Assembly (NCBI GenBank): GCA_963565915.1
Contig: OY751490.1
Location: 1,674,001 to 1,738,000 of the forward strand
Source of the DNA: Entoloma clypeatum
Lineage: Eukaryota; Basidiomycota; Agaricomycetes; Agaricales; Entolomataceae
Direction: 5' to 3'
DNA length: 64,000 nt
Part shown: positions 11,468 through 21,120 of the stretch, piece by piece
How the letters are laid out: the number at the start of each line of letters is the position of its first letter
How positions within the stretch are numbered: position 1 is the stretch's first letter
Notes under the pieces: model-generated
The model's input: only the letters and a program-made list of their open reading frames with translations
The model's database searches: none
What the model was told of the DNA's origin: nothing
Translations under genes and position numbers: made by a program

Positions 11468-11835
11468 ATGTCCAACATCACCGCCGCCTCCACCGATGCT
11501 TCCGATATTAACCCCACCATCACCACCCTCATCGGCAAAGCGCTCTCCATGCGCGACCAGATCCATGCGCTCGAAACCTCCGTTGCCGACATCCTCCACC
11601 GGCAGATGCATATCCGCCTTCATACCTCTCCGATTTACCAACCGCCCCCACCGCTGAGGAGAAACTCATCCTCAAAAACTATACCAACACCCTTGCTGTC
11701 GAGAATCGACGCCTTCGCCTCGCCGTTCGAGGTTTAGAGTTTGCCACGGCGGTAAATGATGAACTGATAAAGGATTGGGGTAACCGAGTTGACCCTGCCT
11801 GGGCCGATCCAAATGGCAACGACGGATGGGAGTAG
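11468..11835 (+). pseudogene. Extra small ORF between level-3 pol and 3' LTR
   Basis: An ATG at 11468 opens a frame encoding MSNITAASTDASDINPTI and a predicted helical stretch (GKALSMRDQIHALETSVADI). Near 11600-11620 the coding character passes to the frame one base back, which continues with DLPTAPTAEEKLILKNYTN and a helical region to TAG at 11833-11835. Joined by one frame change this would be about 120 residues, acidic and coiled-coil-like. I do not recognise it. Its place between pol and the LTR is where accessory or envelope-like genes sit, but it has no signal peptide or membrane span. Confidence 0.5.
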
Positions 11836-11872
11836 GTAGTCTGTGAGGACACAGACCTTGAGGAGGGGAACA

Positions 11873-12242
11873 TGTTACGGACTAACGACTACAGACGTAT
11901 ACGCTTACTTTTTCACTTTTACTCATCGGCCCCCGCTTACACATATCGTATTATACTTTATTCCCTTTAGTATACTTCGCTCCCGCGCTGACTCGCTTTC
12001 CGCAGCTGTCTGACTCATTCCGCAGTCAGCTTACTCATTAGTGCATAGCCTTCCGCAGTCGCCTTACTCATGCGCACTGCCTTCCGCAGTTACTGACTCA
12101 TTCGCTACCGCTCATAGTCAGTACTATATAAACCTCATGTACCATAGCTACATTCCTTAGATTTAGCAATCACATTGCTCTTCGCCTTTCCATCTTCCTG
12201 CATACTCTGCCCGAACCTTGGAACAGTTTGTTACGCATAACA
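11873..12242 (+). repeat. Level-3 3' LTR
   Basis: This is the partner of 5663-6032, followed by the TAGCC target duplication at 12243-12247. A purine tract (GAGGAGGGGAA, about 11860-11870) lies just upstream. Confidence 0.96.
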
Positions 12243-12562
12243 TAGCCAAGTGTAGCTTCATATACAAGTCCCCATTACATAGTGATCAGTAGCTCACAGC
12301 CAAGCTACTGTAGCTCTCCATAGCTGTCCATAGCTGCCCATACCTGTCTGTCAAGCATAGTAGGAGTCTACAAGAGCTACCAGTGCAACATATCAATTTG
12401 TTAAGTAGGTGAAAAGTCGGAGCTTCGTCGGAGTCCGTTGGAGGTTGGACGAAGGACTGAGGCCGGAGCGGAACTCCGGGAATGCGGAGGAACGACGAAG
12501 GGGAGGGACGTGGCTTCAACGTATGTGTTGCGCCGCCGTTTGTTGGATAAGGTGTCCCAATT

Positions 12563-12800
12563 TCAGGAGGTCGGAGGAGAGGTCGGAGATGCGGAGGTCC
12601 TCGGAAAGATCTCGGTGAGAGACACGTTGACGTGGAAATGGTCGGACGACGTCGGAGTTGTGACTCGGACACAGTACTGAGCTCGTCGAAGGGTAACGAT
12701 GGAGGAAGAGCAGTAGATGAGGATGTCGTCGGCGTATTGTACCACAGCGAGGATCTCTGGCATGAACGGGGAGTAGAGGAGTGAACTTTGTTGATATTCG
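12563..12800 (-). pseudogene. Reverse-transcriptase-like fragment in level-2 element
   Basis: A minus-strand frame encodes MPEILAVVQYADDILIYCSS. The YADD box at 12725-12736, in the setting VVQYADDILIY, is typical of reverse transcriptases of the non-LTR kind. The surrounding 12400-12800 sequence is rich in TCGGAG/CTCCGA words and drifts between frames, so only the palm motif is readable. It is probably a decayed retroelement piece captured by, or inserted in, the level-2 element. Confidence is low because one motif carries the call. Confidence 0.35.
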
Positions 12801-13239
12801 AACTCAGGAACTACAGGTATGGTACAAGCTTAAATATCTAAATGAGATTACTTTACGGAGATGGTCGGAGTAGGTCCGGAGTTGTGGCGTAAGTTGCCAG
12901 GGACTGTAACGAACATCGGAGATGTCGGTCAACGGACCATGCGGAAAAGGCGATGCATAAGTAAACGGGAATATGAATATGAAATGCATAAAGGCATGGA
13001 GTTATGAATATGAAATGCACGATGGCAACGTGCGGAGATGTGGAGGTAACGGATGTCCGGAAAGTCCGGAAAGTCGGAGGACGATCGGAGTGGATCGGAG
13101 ATTCGGAGACGGATATAACACAATTCATATTTTGGATACTTATCAATACAAGGAATGGATGCTCGAAATCAAATATATTGCTGCAAAATTATTTACATAC
13201 AATGGCTACTATATACTGAGAAGCTAAGGAAGCACAGAT

Positions 13240-14050
13240 CATGGGGGAGGCCGTTGGGCGCAAGTGGACACCATTGGGCATGAGGAGGATATGAGAGAGG
13301 GCCGTTGGGAAAGAGAGGATGCTGTTGGGCGTGAGTGAGGACCATTGGGCACGAGAGGGCCACTGGGCAGAAGTGGTGACGAGAGGAACGAGAGGATGCC
13401 GTTGGGGGCAGAGGAAGGCCGTTGGGGGCGAGAAGAGGCCGTCGGGCAGAAGGGACGCTGTTGTGCATGAGGGGCGGCCATTGGAAACGACAGAAGTAGG
13501 GGCTGCTGGGACCGAGGGACGGCCGTTGGGCACAGGTGAGGGCCGTTGGGCCCCTCAGGACCTCATTGGGCACCAGGAGACGGCGTTGGGCGCCGTTCAA
13601 CACGACGGGTGGTCGTTGGGTGCGAGTGGGGCCCGTTTGGCACGAGGGACGGCCGTTGGGCGCGAGTGAGGACCGTTGGGTGAAAGTAGAGGTCGTTGGG
13701 CATGAGGGACGGCCGTTGGGCGCGAGCCGAGGGCGTTGGCATGAGTCGAGGGCATTGGGGGTGAAGGGACGGCCATTGGTGCGAGTGGGGGCCGTTTGGC
13801 ACAAGGGACGGCCGTTGGGCACGAGTGAAGGCTGTTGGGCGCTAGGGGCGGCCATTGGGCAAAAGTGGTGATGAGAGGACGCCGTTGGGAATGAGGATGC
13901 CGCTGGGCACGAAGGGACGCTGTTGGGCAGAAGAGATGCCGTCGGGCGTTAACAATGACCACAGGTCACGAGAAATGGCAGTTGGGCACCAGTGGGGGCG
14001 CGAGAAGAGGCTGTTGGGCACGAGAGGATGCCGTTGGGCAGAGGTGGCTA
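13240..14050. repeat. GC-rich minisatellite with GCCGTTGGGC core
   Basis: About 36 imperfect copies of a core close to GNCCGTTGGGCNNNAG recur at a mean spacing near 22 bp with variable spacers (AGGGACG, GAGTGAGG and similar). Long frames stay open through it in several registers on both strands. The minus frames encode repeats of the type APNGRPS/CPTA. These are best read as by-products of a purine-rich tandem array and not as genes. The array lies inside the level-2 element. Confidence 0.88.
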
Positions 14051-14470
14051 TTGTGTGTGAGTCGAGGTCATGTTGAGGGAGGGATGGGAAGGACAGAGTG
14101 GGGTGAGAGCAAGATCGATTCTGTAACCACAGAAACCTGAACGACAAACTTAAACTCGGTGAATTCTGGCAGAGGTTGAAATGACTTCGACAATTTTTGC
14201 TCGTTTCGAGCCCAAAGTAATTGGTTAGCTGCTGTTCAATTTCTTCATGTGTACCATGTAGAATAAACCTACATCTCATCCTCTGATGTTGAGTGATCTT
14301 GCTAGGAATACTTTTCTACTAAAAGATATAGAACTTGTATCATGTGCTACTAAAAGCTATGGAGCTTGCACCACATGCTACAGGATACTATCAAGCACTA
14401 TTCTGATCTACAGACTGATGGCCACAGCTACCGTAGCTACCGTACCCTGGCTGCAGTGTCTGTAGCCCAA

Positions 14471-14485
14471 GGCTTTTTCCTGATG
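14471..14485 (-). repeat. Right terminal inverted repeat of level-2 element
   Basis: GGCTTTTTCCTGATG, followed by the duplicated AC at 14486-14487 and then by the rest of the level-1 LTR. Confidence 0.82.
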
Positions 14486-14487
14486 AC

Positions 14488-14706
14488 GAGAGAGATGAGA
14501 GGGACCCGAATGAATGAATCCATACTACATACTACATCCCTTTTTATACTACTTCGTCATGGCTGACCAGAGGACCCAATATAACCAAAACCTGCTAAGA
14601 AAGGAATCCAAGAAACTAAATATAACCTAGAGCTGGGGTGCCATCGAGAGGGGTGCGCTCGGACCGTGTGACAAGATCCGAGGCCAGCCAGAGTCGATCC
14701 CCCACA
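14488..14706 (-). repeat. Level-1 3' LTR, inner 219 bp
   Basis: This continues the LTR broken at 5612 and matches 20902-21120, ending in CCACA at 14706. On the minus strand a purine-rich tract (GTTGGGAGGAGA) lies immediately before the LTR (14707-14718) and fits the polypurine tract. Confidence 0.92.
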
Positions 14707-14765
14707 TCTCCTCCCAACAGACGAATATCAACCTTCCATGGTCGATCCTACCACTCCTTCGTCAT

Positions 14766-17700
14766 TTATTCCTCCACTCCTTCCAGATCCTCCTTGTCGA
14801 CATATTCTGTGACTTGTATTTCCTTTCTCGACCGCGCGTGGTACGGAACAAGGCGGAAGGCACCGAAGCTTCGTTTGTGGAGCGCGCCATTGACATCCGC
14901 GAGAGTGTACAATCCGCCTGTGTGTCGTTTGACGACGAGCATTGGTCCGAAATATCTTGGCCGGCATTTCCTATTTTTTCCTTTCTCAATCTTCTTATTT
15001 AATATGAGGACGAACGCGCCGGGTTTAAAATTGTAGTTGGCAATATTATGTTTGTTTTTCTTTTCGAAGTCTGCAATAGATTTGAATCGTGCATTGATAA
15101 CAGGTGAACGGATCGTTTCAAGGTCGTCGTCGCGTTGTTGTAGCTGTGCAGCACAGTTGGCGAGGAGTTCAGATTCGGATAAATGCCTGTCGAAGTCGGA
15201 AAATAAGAATGTCGCTTCTGTGATGTTGAAGGGGAGGAGAGGCTCGGTTCCGGTGACAGCTTCGTAAGGAGACATGCCGAGTTGTCGTCGTATGGTGATA
15301 CGTTCGGCCCAGAAGATAAAGGGAAGATGCTTATCCCATTCGCATAGGTTACCGTCACAAATCTTCACGAGGGCATCACGTACGTGCCTGTGTGCATTCT
15401 CAACGATGCCGTTGGCTTGGGAATTGTATCCGCTAATCTGGATATGATGTATGTTGTATCGCTTTGCAAGCCAATCGACGGCTGCGATCCACTGTGTCCC
15501 GTTGTCGGTGACGATCTCTGTGATTGGTCCCCATCGACACATGATATCTGCCATTAGCCACCCAGAAATTGCTTTACCGTTCTCCCTTTCCAGCGTGATG
15601 TACTCTGGCCAAGCTGTCAAGCTACAGCGACCTTGCACGACAAATCGAAACCTGTTTTTGGATTTGGGAAGTACCATGGTGTCGGCATATAATTTGCTGA
15701 AGAGGCCGCCTGGATAAGAAATGGTGGGCGGGATCACGGTATGTTGCACGGAGCGCGTTTGACATTGGTGACATGTCTTTAGATACCATTTAACGTTGTC
15801 GTCGAGAGAAGGCCACCAGAATCGTGTTGCAACATTTTTGCGCATTGCGTATAGCCCTTGGTGTCCAAGTTTGTCGTGGGCGTCGCGTAGTAGTCGGTAT
15901 CGGTCGTGCTCATGTATGTACAGCTGGTGTTTGCCCTGGGCGTCACATCGCCAAAGTCATTTCCCACATACGAAAAATCGGTTTGCCCTCTTTGTGAATC
16001 GTAATATATCGCTGTTGGTGATGTATTGCGGTCGTGTCCCATCTTCCAGGAATCTTTGTATGTCCTCGAGGTCTTTGTCCCTACGTCGCATAACGTCAGT
16101 TGACGGAATTGTCAAGTCACGAACTGGTGTTGACGCTAAGACCAACGTGCTGTTGATGTTGTTGCCGAAATCGCGGAAGATCATGTCTGCCACCCAAATT
16201 CCGCAGCTCAATATATCCTCCATCCATTCCTCGGCAGCATTCTCAGCTGGATCTCCGTCATCAATCGTTTTCTCGTGTCGAGACAGGGCATCCGGTCCTT
16301 TGAAGTCGGTTGCTGGTACATGGACAAGTTTGAAATCAAAGAGTAGGATTACCGCGATCCAACGGTTGACGGTTGCGTTTGGATGGATATCCGGGTTGTT
16401 TAGCATACCTTTTATATACTTCGCGTCGACTTCTAACCGTAATTTTGTTACGCCGACGATATAAAGTTTGTTGTCGATGAGTGCTTCCATGACGCCATGT
16501 AGTTCGAGCTGCGCTTGAGAGTAACGCGTGAAATGAACCGGCCAGGTGATGGATCCGAAACGTGCATGGCGTCGCCGTCCTTCATCATCAAACTGACCGA
16601 GGATATATCCACATCCGTTTCGTGAAGAGTCAACTGACAAGTAAACTTCGCGCTCTGTGTTGTAGTCGATCGAGTGGATAGCGGGGCATGATAAGACCAT
16701 GTCTTTGAGATTCTGCATCGCGCTTTGTTGTTCTTCACCCCAGGTGAAAGGTACAGACTTCCTGGTGAGTTTGTTCAACGGGTAAGCGATGCGCGCAAAG
16801 TCCTTGATCCATGTTCGCATCGTTCCTGTGAGCCCCAAGAATCCTTTTACGTCGGTTAATGTTTTACATGCTGGCCAGCTTTTGACTTTCGCCACCCTCT
16901 TCACATCTGGCCTCCGCCCCTCATAGCTGACAAGCTGTCCGACTGCAATGACTTCTGGACGCGCGAGAGTAAGCTTTAAGGCGGAAACCGTGGTGCCTGC
17001 GTGCTTGAGATGGTGTAAAACACGGTTTACATCAAGTAGGTGTTCCCACACGAAGCGGCGGACCCCTGGGTGTCCTGGTATCGTCTCGTATCCCCCGTTG
17101 TCTGTCTCATGGCGCGTAGTTTTCCCTAGTACGTTGACGTCATTGACAAAGTTGGGCGCGATGTCCGTTTCGTCCTGTAAGATGAATGCGATGTCGGTTT
17201 GGAAAACCTGCATCAATCCGTGCCATCCCATGGGGAGAACTGTAAGCTGATGTGTCCTGAGCGGCGTGTCGAATGTGGTGTAGTCGTGGCATTCTGGGGC
17301 GAGACTTCTGTGATCGTAGCCAACAAAAAGGTCCAGTCAGTATAAATTCCACGTCCAGCGCATTGCACGGTGTATAATTCGACAAGGGGAGGTTGCGCTG
17401 CGTCCCTAATTGTCACAGCGTTTAAGGGTCCCATGTTATGAATTATCCGAATGTTACCGTCGGGTTTTCCCACACAAAACCATGAGTGTCTGTACGAACT
17501 GTTGGAAGGTTCGTAGACGCCGTTCGCGATCTTCTGTTTGACGAGGCTGATTACTTTGTCACGGATACCTGGTGGAATGGGGAGATTCTTGCGAGCCCAT
17601 GGAACATGTTCGACAACGGGTATGACAACAGGTGAAAAATAGTCGTTGCAGAATCGTCCTTTTTCTGTTTCGTTCCATGTGAGTGCGTCTTCGTTGTTCT

Positions 17701-19174
17701 TCAGGACTGATAGTGCGATCATGCGTTCTTCAGGCCATAAAAAGTCATTATTTAATATCCCTAATGCGCCGACGCGTTCCATAGTCAGTCAATGGCCGGG
17801 AATGAAGGGGGGTGGGCTGAGGGAAACAGGGGGTAACATTACCAAGGGATCTTCTGGGAATTTTCAGTGCAATTTGGAGTTTTCAGGCATGGTAGTTGGA
17901 ACGGATCATATCTTCTGTGCAACAGTCTTGTAAGCCAATACACATCGGACGGGGTCGTATCGAAATGATGATGCAAGTAAGAACTCGCCAAGAGAAGAAT
18001 GTGCCAGCGGGAGTAAATCGGAGTTGGTATTTCCGGTTATGGGCGCCGATCAATTGTACTGCCACATGTTTGTTTGATCGAGATCGGACCGGAAGTATGC
18101 AAGGTTGAGTTGGCTTGGCATTCTGTTCCGTGCGATGACAATGCGGGCTTGCTGTCCTGTTTTGTCTCGTGGGTCGTGAACTTTAACTATAACATGCTGT
18201 CCTTCATCGACGTGTTTCATCTTCACGCTCTTTTGCCAAGGACGGCCGAGTAACAGTCGGAAAGGTGCGTTTGCAGTCACATATGCATGTGCATATGTCT
18301 TTATCCCATCGATTTCGATCTCTAACCATTCCACACAGCCCAACATTGTCTCCCTGGTCCCATTGGCCGTCACCATTACCATCACCCGTTCCCTATTCAT
18401 GTCCAATTTCAAATCTTCGACCAAGTCCTTCCTCGCAATGACAATCTCCGATCCTTCATCCGACAAAGCAAGCTCCTGTTTCCCACCGACCATTACGTTG
18501 ATTTCGCACAAGGGCAAGCTAAAGTCGAGTTTCACGGTTGTTCGCGGATCTTGTGTGAGGACTGCGGTGGTGGCATTGTCATGGGTATACGCAGGATTTG
18601 GGACACATTGAGTGCGTAGATTCTCGACAAGACACTTGCGAAGGCTGGGACTAGCTGAGCAGAGGTCTTGAACAGGTACAGCGACGACAGTTGCCATGAT
18701 TTTGTCATAGATGCGGTTGACGGATGCGGGGTCGGCTATCTTTGCTTCATATACGAATGCAGGGGGTGGGATTACAGGTCGTTCGGGTATTGTGGTAGGT
18801 GTTACTTGGTCTTTTTGTTCATTGGCTTGCTCCATGTTGTCAGATGCGTCTGTAGTTGAACGTGTTGCGTATGTGTATCCCTCAGTGTTCCAACGTTCAA
18901 GATCCTCGAAGCCACCCAGCAAGATTTCATCTTCGTCGTCGACATCGTTTGCTCCGTCCATTTCCTTCACCACGTCCTTTTGCACAGGTTCGTCGGTGTC
19001 CTCAACAACTTCAACTGTGACAGCACTAACAGCTAGCATCTGTAACCATCCGCCTGCGAAATAAGCCGTTGTCGCAGTATTCTGTGGCACTGCGCGTTGC
19101 TGATGCCAGTCGTTGATGGATCCTTTAATTCCGTCGGGGTGCCCAAAGAGACAAGAGCCGTCAGGGGCGCAGAA
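14766..19174 (-). pseudogene. Level-1 pol (protease, RT, RNase H, integrase)
   Basis: In minus order the frame shows a retropepsin-like part with an unusual DEGSE in place of DSG/DTG (about 18430), a linker to about 17790, RT (17782 to about 16700, including VGKPDGNIRIIHNM), RNase H (YLSVDSSRNGCGYILGQFDD), an integrase zinc-binding part (CHQCQ near 15760) and the integrase core (ADTMVLPKSK, VTDNGTQW, NGIVENAHRHV). In-frame TGAs lie at 18050-18052, 17906-17908, 17864-17866, 17789-17791 and 15957-15959. A 1-bp deletion near 17335 moves the frame from the 17782 frame to the 17231 frame. The RT catalytic box reads FVND (Asn codon 17142-17144) instead of FVDD. The natural stop is TAA at 14766-14768. 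Confidence 0.88.
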
Positions 19175-20611
19175 TCAGTCGTCGCGGTAAATGCATTTAT
19201 TGTCGCGGAGGTATTCTGTCGCCTGCGGGCATTCCCTCAACAAGTGGCCTCCTTTCCGGCAAAAATGGCAGACGCGGTCCGTTTGTCCCCAAGTCGTGTT
19301 CCGGGGTGCATTGTACGTCGTGTTCGGCGCATTGTACGTCATGTGCGGTGGTTTGTACGTTGCCGCGACCGGCGCTGGAGCCTGATGGTTCTTTGCAGCG
19401 AGGGCAACGAGACTGGCTGGGGGATTCATGAGGCGGGCGACGCTTGGGGCGATCGCGGCGAGACGCGCATAATAGGTAACGTATGTATCGTCGGTTGTCG
19501 TCATTGTCACTAACTTCTTCGTCAAGCCCTTGATAGTATCCTTTCCCTTTTTCAATTTGACTGTCTTTACCTTTACAGTCTTCTTCTTTTTGTCCCCTGC
19601 GTCAGAATCGGAAGAATTGTCGTCGCTGTCATCGCTGTCATCATCTAAGTCGGACGTACTAGAGTCGGAGTCTGATAGTCCATCGTTGACGCGTAAGACA
19701 TTGTTACCGAAGACTTCAAGGGCGACTGGCAAAATTTGATGGACACGAGGTACCCGAGCGCGGCTGAAGCGCGTGCTGTCCAGTCCGTTGGCCTGTAATT
19801 GCGCAATGATATGGCGTTGGGCGTTGGCGGAGAATCCTTTCCAAAATGCCTTGTCAAGTTCCTTTTTGGATACGATTTCCCTTGAAAGTAGACTTCTTCC
19901 GATGCGCATGAAGTCGTGATGGTACGTCGTCACTTCGTTTCAATTCCTAATCTTCTTCTTCCTTCGCCGTCTCACAATTTTATCGAGTTCGGCCTCAGTC
20001 TTCTTTCCACCGTCGATGGCATCAGGGTACGAGTCGATAAGCATCTGGCGGAAATCCGCCCAATTCTTATCACGATAACCGTCGAAAGTCTTCCATACTT
20101 CGCGCGTTCGGATGTCGGTATAATGCATGATCCAATCAACCTTTTCTATGTTCGACATTCGGCAGGCATCAGTCAAGCTTTCATACTCGTGCAAAAAATC
20201 CATGAGGCCCTCCGATTTCTTTGGATCAAAATGTAAAGTCTTCGAGTCGCATGGGCATGGCATCATTGTGACATCGCGCGATTGTGTGTAGTTTCGGACC
20301 CAGGGAGGAAGTTGTGGTCCTTCAGTGGTGTCGGGGTCGGCCATGTTGAGATCGATAGGACCGGAGGATGATGACAAAGAAAGTAAAGAAGATAGAGGAC
20401 TAGATGGACGACGTACAGAGTTGGTTGGGGTAGCTGCGGCTGACTGTGTGTCAGTCGCAGCGTTATCGACTGTTTGGCGGGTGGAAGTTCTGCGGATTCC
20501 AAGATGCAGAGCAAGTTGTCGAGTTGACGGTCTTGGCACGGCACGGGTTGAAGCGCGACCTCGGCAAGGAGAGAAACCTCGAGTAGAACGGCGTGAAGGG
20601 AAAGAAATCAT
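19175..20611 (-). pseudogene. Level-1 gag
   Basis: The frame begins at an ATG at 20611 (MISFPSRRSTRG) and is Arg/Ser-rich at first. It is followed by a gag capsid-like helical part (CPCDSKTLHFDPKKSEGL...DWIMHYTDIRTREVWKTF) and, after a TGA at 19940-19942, continues in the same frame to a CCHC zinc knuckle (CHFCRKGGHLLRECP, about 19230-19275). A second in-frame TGA lies at 19175-19177, after which the same frame leads into the protease region. The two TGAs sit where Arg (CGA) would keep the frame. An acidic Asp/Ser run lies near 19600-19670. Confidence 0.85.
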
Positions 20612-20841
20612 GGCTGCGATGTGAAGCAGGTGACAGAGGATGGCAAGCAACCAAAGAGACGTCAGGGAATGCGGCGAGCAGCGCTGATGGAACGCAGTGA
20701 TGGCGGCAAGACAGACGCGTTAACAGACAAGCGGTTGACAGAGGTTCGACAGGCGACGGGTACACGGCGAGGTCGGTGTCGGCAGCAGCAGCGGCAGGGC
20801 TCTCCTCAACGTTCGTCTCGACTCACGGTGGGCTCCACTTT

Positions 20842-21120
20842 TGTGGCGTCCAGACCACGGGCGGCGAGTGCGCGTCGAGAGAAGCGAGAGAGCGCAAGCA
20901 CGAGAGAGACGAGAGGGACCCGAATGAATGAATCCATACTACATACTACATCCCTTTTTATACTACTTCATCATGGCTGACCAGAGGACCCAATATAACC
21001 GAAACCTGCTAAGAAAGGAATCCAAGAAACTGAATATAACCTAGAGCCAGGGTGCCATCGAGAGGGGTGCGCTCGGACCGTGTGACAAGATCCGAGGCCA
21101 GCCAGAGTCGATCCCCCACA
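20842..21120 (-). repeat. Level-1 5' LTR, intact
   Basis: This 279-bp LTR has TGTGG/CCACA ends. On the minus strand it contains TATAAAAAGGG (20952-20962), a plausible core promoter. Its uninterrupted GCAAGCACGAGAGAG (from 20895) is the empty-site version of the level-2 insertion point. Just inside the element, at 20826-20837, minus-strand TGGAGCCCACCG starts 4 bp from the LTR and is the likely tRNA primer-binding site. I cannot name the tRNA. Confidence 0.88.

Larger units (their letters stand above)
5663..12242 (+). mobile_element. Level-3 Ty3/gypsy chromodomain retrotransposon, complete
   Basis: This 6580-bp element has two 370-bp LTRs differing at one base, and TAGCC target duplications at 5658-5662 and 12243-12247. 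It contains gag with two zinc knuckles, then protease, RT, RNase H, integrase and chromodomain, plus an extra small ORF before the 3' LTR. It sits inside the level-2 element. The LTR identity indicates a recent insertion, yet the frames carry three TGA stops and frame changes. Confidence 0.97.
5613..14485. mobile_element. Level-2 terminal-inverted-repeat element with minisatellite cargo
   Basis: The ends are CATCAGAAAAAAGCC at 5613-5627 and GGCTTTTTCCTGATG at 14471-14485, inverted repeats of 15 bp with one mismatch. AC is duplicated on both sides (5611-5612 and 14486-14487). The intact level-1 LTR at 20842 shows the unoccupied site with a single AC. Without the level-3 insertion the element is about 2.3 kb. 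Sub-terminal regions at both ends are crowded with GTAGCT/AGCTAC words, as in CACTA-type and related elements. It has no recognisable transposase, so it looks non-autonomous. The superfamily is not assigned. Confidence 0.82.
5553..21120 (-). mobile_element. Level-1 Ty3/gypsy element (minus strand), containing nested insertions
   Basis: Gag and pol read on the minus strand between 20611 and 14766. The 5' LTR is intact at 20842-21120. The 3' LTR is split into 5553-5612 and 14488-14706 by the level-2 element. Both LTRs total exactly 279 bp once the insertion and its 2-bp duplication are removed, and both run TGTGG...CCACA. The two LTRs differ at about 9 sites (3%). The flanks read CTCG on the left and TTCG on the right, a 4-bp target duplication with one change, and removing the element restores the level-0 reading frame. 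There is no chromodomain at the end of pol, unlike the other two Ty3 elements here. Confidence 0.92.

Noticed and set aside
13193..13962. Long minus-strand open frames encoding PNGRPS-type repeats
   Set aside because: Several registers are open at once because of the tandem array. There is no start context, no intron and no domain.
5611..14487. Simple inversion of the segment between the two halves of the level-1 LTR
   Set aside because: The inverted similarity is confined to 15-bp ends and is flanked by a 2-bp duplication of a known empty site, which fits transposon insertion better.
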